This document shows, piece after piece, positions 1-7,743 of a DNA stretch of 35,752 nucleotides. The stretch is from Deltaproteobacteria bacterium (GTDB lineage: Bacteria > Desulfobacterota > Desulfobaccia > Desulfobaccales > 0-14-0-80-60-11). A program made the translations under genes and the position numbers. The stretch's first letter is position 1; each line of letters begins with the position of its first letter. The notes below the pieces were generated by a model. It did no database searches and had not been told where the DNA came from. It worked only from the letters and a program-made list of their open reading frames with translations. The stretch is taken from NCBI GenBank assembly GCA_030655955.1, contig JAUSOZ010000221.1, forward strand, positions 1-35,752, in the 5' to 3' direction.

Positions 1-396
1 GGTGCCCGCGATGCGGCTGACCCGGGGTGGAGCCAACTCTACCAGGAACAGGGCGATGGCCAGGCTCAGGGGCACGGCAATGAACATGGCGATGAGGGTG
101 GAGACCAGGGTGCCGAAGATGCTGCTGCCCGCCCCGAATTCCTGCAGCACCGGGTTCCATTCCGTGGACCAGAAAAAGCGCCAGCCGAATTGCTTGACCG
201 CCGGCCAGGAAGAGCGGACCAAATCCAGCCCGATGGCCAGCATCACCAGGGGTACCAGCAGCGAGCACAAGAAGGTCAGCCAGCGGAAGGTCCGGTCGCC
301 TCCCGGGGCAATCTTGACCCTGCGGCCTTTAACGACTCTGAGCGGTGCAGGCGGCACGTCTTGAGTGCCCTTGGGCTGGACAGGCTTAAGCATCAT
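1..396 (-). CDS. pstC: Phosphate ABC transporter permease PstC, N-terminal part (cut by window edge)
   Basis: This frame is not in the ORF track because it runs off the window, but the minus strand translates without a stop from ATG ATG at 396/393 to base 1, giving 132 residues. The product starts with a charged cytoplasmic tail of about 38 residues. A hydrophobic segment follows (WLTFLCSLLVPLVMLAIGL), then the PstC-like stretch FFWSTEWNPV, and a second membrane segment around STLIAMFIAVPLSLAIALFL. PstC is one of two inner-membrane permeases of the high-affinity phosphate importer and pairs with PstA and the PstB ATPase. It lies directly downstream of pstS on the same strand, the usual pst order. 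No clear Shine-Dalgarno precedes the two ATG codons, so either could be the start. Choosing PstC over PstA rests on the gene order and the N-terminal pattern. Confidence 0.85.
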   Translation of the reverse strand, partial: MMLKPVQPKGTQDVPPAPLRVVKGRRVKIAPGGDRTFRWLTFLCSLLVPLVMLAIGLDLVRSSWPAVKQFGWRFFWSTEWNPVLQEFGAGSSIFGTLVSTLIAMFIAVPLSLAIALFLVELAPPRVSRIAGT

Positions 397-422
397 AGGA
401 TATCGGTGAAAGGGCAAGAGAG

Positions 423-447
423 GCGGGTTAACATCCCCCGCCTCCCA
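423..447 (-). terminator. Stem-loop between pstS and pstC
   Basis: Read on the minus strand after the pstS stop, an 8-bp perfect stem GAGGCGGG/CCCGCCTC encloses a loop of about nine bases and is followed by the mixed pyrimidine tract TCTTGCCCTTT. The tail is too weak for a confident intrinsic terminator. A hairpin between a binding-protein gene and its permease gene often stabilises the upstream message or lowers readthrough, which would leave PstS more abundant than PstC; that role is inferred. Confidence 0.5.
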
Positions 448-469
448 TGGCTGGTTTTTTGGGGGTTGC

Positions 470-1522
470 TTAAGGCCAGAGGGGTTTGCCGCCGGATTTG
501 ACTTCCTTAGCCCATTCGGCCTCCACGAGCTTGACGACATTTTCCGGCAAGGGAACGTACTGCAGGCCCTTGGCCATTTCGGCCCCATGCTTATACCCCC
601 AATCGAAGAATTTGAGGATGGCTTGGCCTTTGTTGGCATCGGCATAATCTTTATAGACCATGATGTACGTGGCGCCCACGATGGGCCAGCTGGCCTCCCC
701 CGGTTGATTGTTCAGCATCAGGGAAAATCCTTTGGGGGCCTTGGTCCAATCGGCATTGGCCGCGGCGGCCTGGAAGGATTCAATGCTGGGGGACACAAAC
801 TTGCCGGCCTGGTTTTTCAGCCGGGCATAAGGAATTTTGTTCTGGAAGGCGTAAGCGTATTCCACGTAACCGATGGCGCCGCTGACCGCCTTGACCTGTC
901 CGGCCACGCCTTCGTTGCCCTTGCCGCCGATGCTGTTGGCAGCCGGCCACTTGACGGCCTTGCCGGCGCCCACCTTGGCCTTGAATTCCGGCGAGACCGC
1001 CGCCAGATAGCTGGTGAAGATGAACGTGGTGCCGGAGCCGTCGGTGCGGTGCGCCACGGTGATGGCCTGGGAGGGCAGCTTCAGGTCGCCATTGAGCTTT
1101 TTGATGGCCGCATCATCCCATTGGCTGATTGTCCCCATGAAGATGGCCGCCAGGGTGGCGCCGTCCAGCTTGAGTTTCCCCGATTCAATCCCCGGGACAT
1201 TGAACACCGGCACGACGCCGCCCATCACGGTGGGAAACTGCACCAGGCCGATTTTTCCCAATTCCTCCGGCTTCATGGGCTCATCGGTGGCCCCGAAATC
1301 CACGGTTTTGGCCTTCGTCTGGGCGATGCCGCCACCGGAGCCGATGGATTGATAATTGACCTTCACACCGTTGAGCTCGTGATATTTATGCGCCCACTGG
1401 GAATAGACCGGGTAGGGAAAGGAGGCCCCGGCGCCATTGAGGGACACGGACTCGGCCTGGCAGAGGGTTACCAGGGCGAGCACGGACAATGCCGCGACTG
1501 ACAAGTACCATAATTTTCTCAC
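470..1522 (-). CDS. pstS: Periplasmic phosphate-binding protein PstS
   Basis: This is the 350-residue solute-binding protein of the PstSCAB phosphate importer. It has an N-terminal signal peptide (MRKLWYLSVAALSVLALVTLCQA) and the family hallmarks GAGASFPYPVYSQW, a GSGGGI segment, DFGATDEPM, VPVFN, and the phosphate-contacting HRTDGSGTTFIFTSYL. Length and motif order are standard. The start is GTG at 1522, chosen because AAGGAG lies seven bases upstream. The gene follows phoR on the same strand but has its own promoter with a Pho box (see 1569-1622), so it should be induced under phosphate limitation through the adjacent PhoBR pair. A hairpin and then pstC follow. The call is firm. Confidence 0.97.
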   Translation of the reverse strand: MRKLWYLSVAALSVLALVTLCQAESVSLNGAGASFPYPVYSQWAHKYHELNGVKVNYQSIGSGGGIAQTKAKTVDFGATDEPMKPEELGKIGLVQFPTVMGGVVPVFNVPGIESGKLKLDGATLAAIFMGTISQWDDAAIKKLNGDLKLPSQAITVAHRTDGSGTTFIFTSYLAAVSPEFKAKVGAGKAVKWPAANSIGGKGNEGVAGQVKAVSGAIGYVEYAYAFQNKIPYARLKNQAGKFVSPSIESFQAAAANADWTKAPKGFSLMLNNQPGEASWPIVGATYIMVYKDYADANKGQAILKFFDWGYKHGAEMAKGLQYVPLPENVVKLVEAEWAKEVKSGGKPLWP

Positions 1523-1568
1523 GTTAGTACTCCTTGTGGTCTAAGAAACTGGAATATGACTTAACAGG

Positions 1569-1622
1569 AGTATAACGACTGATTGTTAGCGCTTGGTTAG
1601 GGCCAGGTTAATATTTGGGTAA
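1569..1622 (-). promoter_or_regulatory. Pho box (three 11-bp direct repeats) and -10 of pstS
   Basis: On the minus strand the tetramer TAAC occurs three times at exactly 11-bp spacing, in the contexts ATTAACC, CCTAACC and GCTAACA (plus-strand GTTA at 1585, 1596 and 1607). A degraded fourth unit lies near 1618. An 11-bp periodic direct repeat is the binding pattern of PhoB/PhoP-family regulators, and TTAAC-like units resemble those described for Bacillus PhoP and cyanobacterial SphR. A TATACT -10 element (1569-1574) begins about ten bases after the last repeat, where a PhoB-activated promoter should have it. The site is roughly 60-90 bases upstream of the pstS start. Confidence 0.7.
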
Positions 1623-1652
1623 TTTTTGCGCCCGCCTAAGCCTGGGAAGAGC

Positions 1653-3425
1653 TTAATCGGCCGGCACCTGCAGGGAGAAGACGGTCTCCTTACCGGGAGA
1701 GCTGGTCACGGTCACCCGTCCTCCGTGGGCCAGAGCGATATGTTTGACAATGGCCAATCCCAGACCCGAGCCGCCGATCTTACGGCTGCGGCCGGCATCG
1801 ACCCGGTAGAACCGCTCAAAGATCCGCGGCAGGTGTTCCGGGGGGATGCCCGGACCCTGGTCCCGCACCCGGATAATTACCTGGGGGCCTTCCCGCTGGG
1901 CTTCAACCTGGACTACCCTCCCCGGCTCGCTAAATTTGACCGCGTTGTCCACCAGGTTCACCAGGGCTTGCTCCAGCAGGGGCGGGTTAATCATGGCCCG
2001 GAGATCTTCGGGACAAGTTAACTGTATATCGATTTCCTTGACCGCCGCTTTCGTCTCGCACACCTGGATGGCGCTTTGCAGCACCCCCTTGATTTTATGC
2101 CCGTTGAAGAATATCTGCCGGCGTTCCGCATCCTGTTCGATGCGCGCCAGGGTGAGCAGATCATCGATAATCTCATTGAGGCGGTCAGTCTGTTTGGCGA
2201 TGATCTTTAAGAAGTTTTCGGCGTTGTCCGGCTCTTTGAGCGCTCCCGCCAACAAGGTCTCCACAAATCCCTTGATGGAGGTTATGGGGGTCTTCAGTTC
2301 ATGGGACACATTGGCCACGAAGTCCCGCCGGGTATTCTCCAGTTGCCGCAGTTGGGTGATATCGTGCAGGACGATCAGGGTTCCCAGAGAGGTCCCCTGG
2401 GCATCTCGTAGGGAAGTGCCGTGGGCCTTGAAGATGCGCCGGCCGTTGTCCTTGATCTCGACTTCATCTTCAATCGGTGCCGGACTAGATAAAGTGCGGT
2501 TGATGAACCATTTGAGCCCGGTGTCCTGAATGACCTCCTGGATCGGCAGGTTGTGGGCCGTAGCGGCATCGAGGTGCAGCATCGCGGCCCCGGCGCTGTT
2601 GATGGTAAGCAGCCGCCCCTCGGCATCCAGGGCCAGCACCCCTTCGGTCATGCTGGAGAGGATGGCCTGCTGCTCTTGCCCCTGCCTGGTGAGAGACTCA
2701 ATCTTATTTTGCAGTTGCTCCGCCATATAGTTTAAGGCTTCGGCCAGGCTGGCCAGTTCAGCCGTATGGGGGATCGGCAAGGTTCGGTCCAGGTCCCCCC
2801 GGGCAAAACGCAGCGCCCCCCGCTGGAGATTATGTAAAGGGCCGCTGATCCGCCGGGCAATAAAAAAGCCCAGGACCGCCACCAGGAAAGCTACCAACAG
2901 TCCTCCCAAGGCAACTTTGAGGTAGAGAGCCCGGATGGCCCCGGCAATGGCCTTCATGGGCAGGGAGGCCCGCACCACTCCCACGGGTTGATCTTTTTGT
3001 CTCCAGGGAACCGCCACATACATCATATCGTGGCCCAGGGTGAAGCTGAAACGGGTCGACACCCCCACCCTCCCGGCCATGGCCTGGCGAAATTCCGGGC
3101 GGTCGGCGTGATTATCCATGCGCTTGGGGTCTTCTTGCGAGTCCCCCGCCACTGTGCCCGAAGCCAGGATAACGGTGAGGCGAGTTGAGGTAATCTTTCC
3201 CAATTTTTGACAAATTTCGTTGACCTGTAGGGCATCGGGGGTTGGGCGCACATCCTGGAGGTAAATCTCCGTCAGGCGGGCCCGGTTCTCCAGATCCACG
3301 GCCGTCTCCGCCAGGTAAAACTGCCGCCACGAGCTGGTCGTGTACCAGGTGGCGGCCACCAGGCAGATCACCGCAATCAGGATGAAGGCGGGAAAGAGTC
3401 GCCATACCAGTTTTATGCGAGTCAT
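1653..3425 (-). CDS. phoR: Phosphate-regulon sensor histidine kinase PhoR
   Basis: This 590-residue membrane histidine kinase has a first transmembrane helix (about 9-28), a periplasmic region of about 140 residues, and a second helix (about 170-190). It continues with HAMP (about 190-242), a PAS domain (about 252-355) and HisKA with the phosphoacceptor His375 in FVANVSHELKTPITS. The ATPase domain shows N-box NLVDNAVKFS, G1 DQGPGIP and G2 GGSGLGLAIVKH. The ATG follows the phoB stop by three bases, with AAGGA just upstream, so the two genes are co-transcribed. PhoR would phosphorylate PhoB when phosphate is scarce. The extended periplasmic domain resembles PhoR of Gram-positives and deltaproteobacteria more than the short E. 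coli form. Adjacency to pstS and the Pho box supports PhoR over a generic kinase. Confidence 0.93.
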   Translation of the reverse strand: MTRIKLVWRLFPAFILIAVICLVAATWYTTSSWRQFYLAETAVDLENRARLTEIYLQDVRPTPDALQVNEICQKLGKITSTRLTVILASGTVAGDSQEDPKRMDNHADRPEFRQAMAGRVGVSTRFSFTLGHDMMYVAVPWRQKDQPVGVVRASLPMKAIAGAIRALYLKVALGGLLVAFLVAVLGFFIARRISGPLHNLQRGALRFARGDLDRTLPIPHTAELASLAEALNYMAEQLQNKIESLTRQGQEQQAILSSMTEGVLALDAEGRLLTINSAGAAMLHLDAATAHNLPIQEVIQDTGLKWFINRTLSSPAPIEDEVEIKDNGRRIFKAHGTSLRDAQGTSLGTLIVLHDITQLRQLENTRRDFVANVSHELKTPITSIKGFVETLLAGALKEPDNAENFLKIIAKQTDRLNEIIDDLLTLARIEQDAERRQIFFNGHKIKGVLQSAIQVCETKAAVKEIDIQLTCPEDLRAMINPPLLEQALVNLVDNAVKFSEPGRVVQVEAQREGPQVIIRVRDQGPGIPPEHLPRIFERFYRVDAGRSRKIGGSGLGLAIVKHIALAHGGRVTVTSSPGKETVFSLQVPAD

Positions 3426-3428
3426 GGG

Positions 3429-4121
3429 CTAGTCCTTAAACCGGTAACCTATGCCCCGGATGGTCTCTATCTGGCTGCCGAATATCCCCAGTTTTTTCCG
3501 CAGGCTGACGATTTGCACGTCAATGGAACGGTCGGACACCGGGTAATCGTCGCCGTGGATTTCATTGACTATTTGGGTCCGGGTAAAGACCCACCCGGGC
3601 TTGCGCACCAGGAGGTGCAGGAGGCGAAACTCAGTCACCGTGAGCTGTATGGGCTGACCTTTAAGCAGCACCTCATGACGGCCGGGGTGAATGACCATCT
3701 CATCGGTCTTTAAGGGTGCGGTTTGCGGCGGCAGCGGTTGGCGGCGGCGCCTCAAGGCGGCGCGCAACCGCGCCAGGAGCACCCGGGGACTGAAGGGCTT
3801 GACGATATAGTCGTCGGCGCCTAATTCCAAACCCGTGACGATATCCGCCTCTTCCCCCTTGGCGGTGAGCATGATGATCGGCAGGGGTTGGGTTTGGGCC
3901 TCCCCCCTGATCCGGCGGCAGACTTCCAAGCCATCCAGGCCGGGAAGCATGAGGTCCAACAAGATCAGATCGGGCCGGCGGTCGCGGACGGCCCGCAAGC
4001 CTTCTTCTCCCGTGGCCGCCCCCAAAACCTGGTAACCCTCTTTTTCCAGGTTATATTTGAGCAGTTCCCGGATATCCTCCTCATCCTCCACCACCAGAAT
4101 GGTTTCTTTGGCCATTTTCAC
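3429..4121 (-). CDS. phoB: Phosphate-regulon response regulator PhoB
   Basis: This OmpR/PhoB-family two-domain regulator has 230 residues. The receiver domain (about 6-122) has the acidic pair in VVEDEED, phosphoacceptor Asp56 in DLILLDLMLPG, and the conserved Lys in the YIVKPFSP segment. The C-terminal winged-helix DNA-binding domain (about 135-230) includes LTVTEFRLLHLLV and the recognition region SDRSIDVQIVSLRKKLG. The ORF opens at GTG 4121, but ATG 4115 (MAKETILVV) fits the family N terminus at least as well; neither has a strong Shine-Dalgarno. It heads the phoB-phoR operon and is the likely ligand of the Pho box in front of pstS. No repeat box was recognised upstream of phoB itself, so autoregulation is not shown by the sequence. 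Confidence 0.95.
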   Translation of the reverse strand: MKMAKETILVVEDEEDIRELLKYNLEKEGYQVLGAATGEEGLRAVRDRRPDLILLDLMLPGLDGLEVCRRIRGEAQTQPLPIIMLTAKGEEADIVTGLELGADDYIVKPFSPRVLLARLRAALRRRRQPLPPQTAPLKTDEMVIHPGRHEVLLKGQPIQLTVTEFRLLHLLVRKPGWVFTRTQIVNEIHGDDYPVSDRSIDVQIVSLRKKLGIFGSQIETIRGIGYRFKD

Positions 4122-4447
4122 CGCCCGGTCAACATTTATAAAGAGTTTTCATACGCGTTTGTAGGTGCGCCTGAATTTTATTCAAAATCAAATACTCCCA
4201 GAGAATTTCATAATCCTCCCATCTCAGCTCCTGCCAACCGCGAAAATAGCCAATAAAGCCGGTATTGAAGGCATTCTCAGCTGGAGGCTCGAGCCTTAGC
4301 GAACCTTTTTGCCTCGGAAAATAATCCACAGTTACTACTATAGATTATCCGTGGACTTGCCGATAAGTTACCCACATTGAAGCCGTAGGGGCCCCCTACC
4401 ACCATAACATTATAAGCCAACTTGGCTGTCAAGGAGGAAGTTAAATT
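4122..4447. other. Intergenic region between divergent phoB and secreted-protein gene
   Basis: About 325 bases, more AT-rich than the genes around it. It must hold the phoBR promoter on the minus strand and a promoter for the secreted protein on the plus strand, but no convincing -35/-10 pair or 11-bp Pho repeat could be assigned. AAGGAGG at about 4432 is the ribosome site of the plus-strand gene. A 66-codon minus-strand frame (4129-4329) exists, but it starts at GTG without a ribosome site and is not called. Confidence 0.5.
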
Positions 4448-5068
4448 ATGAAAAAGCTGTCCACTATCTTTTTCTTGCTTGCCATCAGCGTTGCTTTGGC
4501 CGGCCTGGCCTGGGGTATTGACTGTGCTACCATCCAAGGCCGCACCATCACTGATTCTGCCGGGGAGATAATCACCCCAGGCTACGATCAATGGGGCTAC
4601 AACTACGAAGCCCACATTTTTAACGGGAAATACGACGACTTTATGCGGGGTAAACCTGTGCCGGACCCCGTTGAATATGACCTCATCATGAAGTGGAACG
4701 ACGCTTGGTTGAGCAAGAAGGACTGTGATGGTGACGGCTTGCTGGACCACCATTTCGGCTATTCCACTTACAAGGGCTCGGGGGCCTGGCTGACCAACCA
4801 CATGACCGGTAAGGTGGAGTGGCCGCTGGGCAGCGGTAAATACAAGACCTGGACTTACTTCTTAAAGATCGTGGCAGTACCAGAGGATGCGGTTCTGGAA
4901 GGAGATTTATGGAAGACCTCCGATAGTATCACTATCGGTCCGGCCATTTGGGGACAATTCGCCGTAATCGAAGAAGTTGCTAACGATCCCTCCCAAGGCG
5001 CCCACGGCAAGCTCTATAAGAGCCCGGCGGGGCCAGGTTTCGGCATCTATGGCAAAGAAGGGGACTAA
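4448..5068 (+). CDS. Secreted protein of unknown function with an acidic Asp-rich loop
   Basis: The product has 206 residues, with a clear Sec signal peptide (MKKLSTIFFLLAISVALAGLAWG) and a predicted mature start near IDCATIQG. I do not recognise a named family, although proteins with GYDQWGYNYEAHIFNG, a KWNDAWLSKKDCDGDG loop and a C-terminal WGQFAVIEEVANDP are familiar as uncharacterised exported proteins. DCDGDGLLDHHFG has the alternating acidic pattern of an EF-hand or dockerin-type calcium loop, so Ca2+ binding is plausible but unproven. Two Cys in the mature protein (CATIQG and KDCDGD) could form a disulfide. The start is supported by AAGGAGG about nine bases upstream. A strong intrinsic terminator follows directly, so the gene is monocistronic. 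It is less GC-rich than its neighbours, which might reflect transfer. Confidence 0.85.
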   Translation: MKKLSTIFFLLAISVALAGLAWGIDCATIQGRTITDSAGEIITPGYDQWGYNYEAHIFNGKYDDFMRGKPVPDPVEYDLIMKWNDAWLSKKDCDGDGLLDHHFGYSTYKGSGAWLTNHMTGKVEWPLGSGKYKTWTYFLKIVAVPEDAVLEGDLWKTSDSITIGPAIWGQFAVIEEVANDPSQGAHGKLYKSPAGPGFGIYGKEGD

Positions 5069-5108
5069 GGGAGATTAATCTTTTTGGTAGCCGGGTTCTG
5101 ATTTGACA

Positions 5109-5138
5109 GGGGGTGCTCCTTTGGTCGCCCCCTTTTTC
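5109..5138 (+). terminator. Rho-independent terminator after the secreted-protein gene
   Basis: A GC stem GGGGGTG/CGCCCCC (one G-T pair) with a ten-base loop is followed at once by TTTTTCTTT. It lies about 40 bases after the stop codon, with the stem and U-tract order of a classical intrinsic terminator. Confidence 0.85.
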
Positions 5139-5182
5139 TTTAAAATCTTCTTGTTTCTGTTATACTGCTCCCCTTGGGACTG

Positions 5183-5299
5183 ATACCAAGTTGCCGTCAT
5201 AAAGGTAATTAAAGCGTTATGATGGCAACCCCCGTAGGGGCGGTTCGCGAACCGCCCCTACAATACGAATTATTACTTGTTTGACGACAACTTGAGACA
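5183..5299. repeat. Dispersed palindromic repeat, copy A
   Basis: The element is bounded by GATACCAAGTTG on the left and CAACTTGAGAC on the right, which are inverted-repeat-like. It contains a perfect 28-bp palindrome at 5234-5261 whose half-site is GTAGGGGCGGTTCG. The same palindrome occurs at 11374-11401 (one mismatch) and 30105-30132 in related elements. It has no coding capacity and looks like a MITE- or REP-like element; the mobilising enzyme, if any, is not in the window. Confidence 0.75.
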
Positions 5300-5519
5300 T
5301 GAAGCTAATCGAGTATAATGTCTCGGGGGTGGGTAGGAAACGGCACAGGATAGGGGCATTCATGGTCCACCGGCGACAGGAGAGCCCCGACCGTTATGCC
5401 GCAGTGGCGGCAGAATTTCTTCAGGTGGTCCTGGACTATCCCCGGGGAAGCTCAAGATGCACCTGCCCTGCCAGGCTGCTGGGGTCCGGCCCGGCCGCCC
5501 GGGAGGTGCCGGCGGGCAA
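5300..5519. other. Region between repeat copy A and the HMA-like gene; no supported gene
   Basis: A 77-codon plus-strand frame (5299-5532) spans this stretch but has no ribosome site, no recognisable motif, and a Pro/Arg/Ala-rich tail typical of frames in GC-rich non-coding DNA. No terminator with a U tract was seen for the convergent HMA-like gene. Confidence 0.4.
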
Positions 5520-5813
5520 TTACAGGCTCTGACTGAGCCAGAGAGCCAGTTTCATGGAGTCAACTTCCGGGAAAAAGGCGGAAAACGTGGCCTTCAGGGC
5601 TAGTAGCGACATGAAGGAAGTGAGTTGGCTTTTGTCATAGGCCACCACCAGGAGGCCCAGGTCGGGGTCGGTGGAAACCTGCTCGATGCCCCGGATGGCG
5701 GCCAATTCCGCCTGGATTTCCCCGGTCAGGTCCGGGTTGCCCTTGAGCTTGTCCACGGCCAGGCTGAGCTGCCCCGGCCGGGAATCCATCACTGTAAATC
5801 CGTCCATAATCAC
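5520..5813 (-). CDS. Small HMA-like (ferredoxin-fold) protein lacking the metal-binding CxxC
   Basis: The product has 97 residues, or 95 if ATG 5807 is used instead of GTG 5813. The N-terminal part (DSRPGQLSLAVDKLKGNPDLTGEIQAELAAIRGIEQVSTDPDLGLLVVAYD) has the beta-alpha-beta plus VxxVxxxPxxGxxxVxYD rhythm of heavy-metal-associated domains, but no Cys at all, so it cannot bind metal through the usual CxxC. The C-terminal segment (FMSLLALKATFSAFFPE) is amphipathic. Cys-less HMA-like proteins are known in anaerobes without assigned function. It lies downstream of phoH on the same strand with a gap of about 180 bases. Function is unknown. Confidence 0.6.
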   Translation of the reverse strand: MIMDGFTVMDSRPGQLSLAVDKLKGNPDLTGEIQAELAAIRGIEQVSTDPDLGLLVVAYDKSQLTSFMSLLALKATFSAFFPEVDSMKLALWLSQSL

Positions 5814-5991
5814 CTGTGCTCTCTTTGGCGCTGGCCCGGGGGCTCTTGGGCCAAATCCCGAAATTCCACCGTCTGCCTTCTGGGGTGGTTACCATGAAGC
5901 TCTATCGGCAGCCGGGCGACCTAGCTTAAAAGTCAGGATGAGCGCGCACGAAGCCTGCCGGGCCGGCCCCGTGTGCCGCCGGGAGAAGCCG

Positions 5992-7293
5992 TTACAGCAA
6001 TCTGGCGCCCAGCTCGGCGATCCCGGACCTCTCGCCCTTGATCAGGGTGATGTGCCCGGAGATTTCTTCCGCCTTGATCTTCTCCACCAGGTAACTGAGG
6101 CCGTTAGAAGAGGCGTCCAGATACGGATGGTCGATCTGCTCCGGATCGCCGGTAAAGATGATCTTGCTGCCCCGCCCCACCCGGGTGAGAATGGTCTTGA
6201 TCACGTGCGGGCTCAGGTTTTGACTCTCATCACAGATGATGAACTGTTTCGGGATGCTGCGGCCCCGGATATAGGTCAGGGCCTCCAGTTCGATCTTGCC
6301 GTTGGCGATCAGATAATCGATGCAGCCGTTGGGTTGAATATGTTCGTTGCACAGGTATTCCAGGTTGTCGTAAATGGGCTGCATCCAGGGCCTGATCTTG
6401 TCTTCCTTGTCGCCGGGCAGGTAGCCGAGATCGTTGCCCAGGGGCACGATGGGCCGGGTGATGAGGATGCGGTTATAGCGGCCGCCGCCTTCCAGGACCT
6501 TTTCCAGACCGGCCGCCAGGGCCATGATGGTCTTGCCGGTGCCGGCCTTGCCCACCAGGGTCACCACCTGGATAGTCTCATCCAGCAGCAGATCCAGGGC
6601 AAACTTCTGCTCCTTGTTCAACGCCTTGATGCCATAAATCGCCTTGCCGTCATGCGTCAGCTTATGGAGCCGGTGGTGGAAGTATCGGCCCAGGGCCGAT
6701 TTTGACGACGATTCGGCTAATTTGAGGATACAGAACTGGTGGGGTTGAAGATCGTCGCCGGGGTAATCCAGATACCCCTCCCGGTAAAACCGGTCGATTT
6801 CTTCAACGGAAAGGTAGAGTTCGGTGACGCCGCTGTATAATTTATGGTAATCTACCTTGTCGCTGTAAAAATCTTCAGCGGCCAACCCCAAGACATCAGC
6901 CTTGATGCGCAGATTTAAATCTTTGGTAACCAGAATGACGGGGGTCTGCCCATGGTTCATGAGCGCATAGGCCAACGCCAGAATCCGGTTGTCGGTGGTA
7001 TTTAAATCAATGCCATAGGGCTGATTGTCCGGTTGACTACCGTTGATTTCAATGCGCACCGACCCGCCATTGGCAAGTCCCACACCTTCGGACAACCGCC
7101 CGCTTATTCTTAATTCGTCCAATCTTCTGGATACTTCCCGGGCATTTCTGCCAACTTCGTCGCTTCTTCTTTTAATGCGATCTAACTCTTCAATTACCGA
7201 CAGGGGCAAAACTATGGCATTATCTTCAAAAGAGAACAACGATTCAGGGTCATGCAGTAAAACATTGGTATCTAAGATATAAGTTTTTCTCAT
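5992..7293 (-). CDS. PIN domain-PhoH family ATPase (PhoH2/YlaK type)
   Basis: This 433-residue fusion has an N-terminal PIN ribonuclease domain (about 1-140; acidic residues in YILDTNVLL, VIEELDRI, TTDNRIL and VTKDLNLR) and a C-terminal PhoH helicase-like ATPase (about 215-433). The ATPase carries Walker A GKAGTGKT at 248-255 and Walker B FIICDESQN at 351-359, plus TGDPEQID. Length and order match PhoH2 (YlaK), for which RNA unwinding and cleavage have been reported in mycobacterial members. The ATG at 7293 starts MRKTYILDTN, the usual PIN beginning. Despite the name and the nearby pho genes, nothing in its own upstream region on its strand shows phosphate control. It is probably an RNA-metabolism or stress enzyme. 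Confidence 0.93.
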   Translation of the reverse strand: MRKTYILDTNVLLHDPESLFSFEDNAIVLPLSVIEELDRIKRRSDEVGRNAREVSRRLDELRISGRLSEGVGLANGGSVRIEINGSQPDNQPYGIDLNTTDNRILALAYALMNHGQTPVILVTKDLNLRIKADVLGLAAEDFYSDKVDYHKLYSGVTELYLSVEEIDRFYREGYLDYPGDDLQPHQFCILKLAESSSKSALGRYFHHRLHKLTHDGKAIYGIKALNKEQKFALDLLLDETIQVVTLVGKAGTGKTIMALAAGLEKVLEGGGRYNRILITRPIVPLGNDLGYLPGDKEDKIRPWMQPIYDNLEYLCNEHIQPNGCIDYLIANGKIELEALTYIRGRSIPKQFIICDESQNLSPHVIKTILTRVGRGSKIIFTGDPEQIDHPYLDASSNGLSYLVEKIKAEEISGHITLIKGERSGIAELGARLL

Positions 7294-7743
7294 GGGCCTT
7301 TATCCTCTAATTACCTGTAACGGATAACCCCAAAACCAGCCGAAAACTTGCTATGGGCCTAACAACATCACTCGATTAAATTACACGGCTTTCTGTCCCT
7401 GAGTATGCCACAAACAGCCGGCTTTGGGAAGTCATTTTCCTCAGGGATTGTACAGGGCCTGATAGCGTTTTGTCAGCATTGACCGATATTAACTAAATAT
7501 TAACCAAACAGACATTAACCGCTCACATTGTGCTTGTCTCAACCCCAGGAGGGGAATATCCTCTGCGCGGCGCGCCGACGGCGGGCCATGAAATCTCCTT
7601 GAGGAACCGGGCGGCATCAGGTAAAATTCGACCCAAAACCTTTTCCGCCATAGCTCGATAAAGTTGACTAAATCCAGGCGTGAACCGATTATCATCCCAG
7701 GATGTATTTTTTCCAATTCGCTCCGCAGGCAAGGGGAATGACC
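7294..7743. other. Divergent intergenic region between phoH and the CoA-transferase gene
   Basis: About 450 bases. The phoH-proximal half is AT-rich. It contains two TTAAC units at 7489 and 7500 spaced exactly 11 bp, with a third TTAACC at 7515 out of phase, oriented toward the plus-strand gene; this is a weak Pho-box-like candidate. The CoA-transferase ribosome site AAGGGGA is at 7731-7737. Minus-strand frames in the track here are shadows without a ribosome site. Confidence 0.5.

Noticed and set aside
587-1501. 304-aa plus-strand ORF opposite pstS, and similar long antisense ORFs (12377-13912, 18362-20608, 30488-32020, 33746-35095)
   Set aside because: All lie antisense to well-supported genes in GC-rich DNA and have low-complexity Gly/His/Pro/Asp-rich translations with no motifs; they are codon-position shadows.
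4129-4329. 66-aa minus-strand ORF just upstream of phoB (contains FIGYFRGWQELRWEDYE)
   Set aside because: It looks somewhat protein-like but starts at GTG without a ribosome site and matches nothing I recognise; it may be a fragment. Not enough support for a gene.
5234-5261. Palindrome as a rho-independent terminator or CRISPR-type repeat
   Set aside because: It has no U tract and the copies are far apart and not in an array; it belongs to a dispersed element.
5299-5532. 77-aa plus-strand ORF
   Set aside because: No ribosome site, starts at the edge of a repeat element, and overlaps the 3' end of the HMA-like gene.
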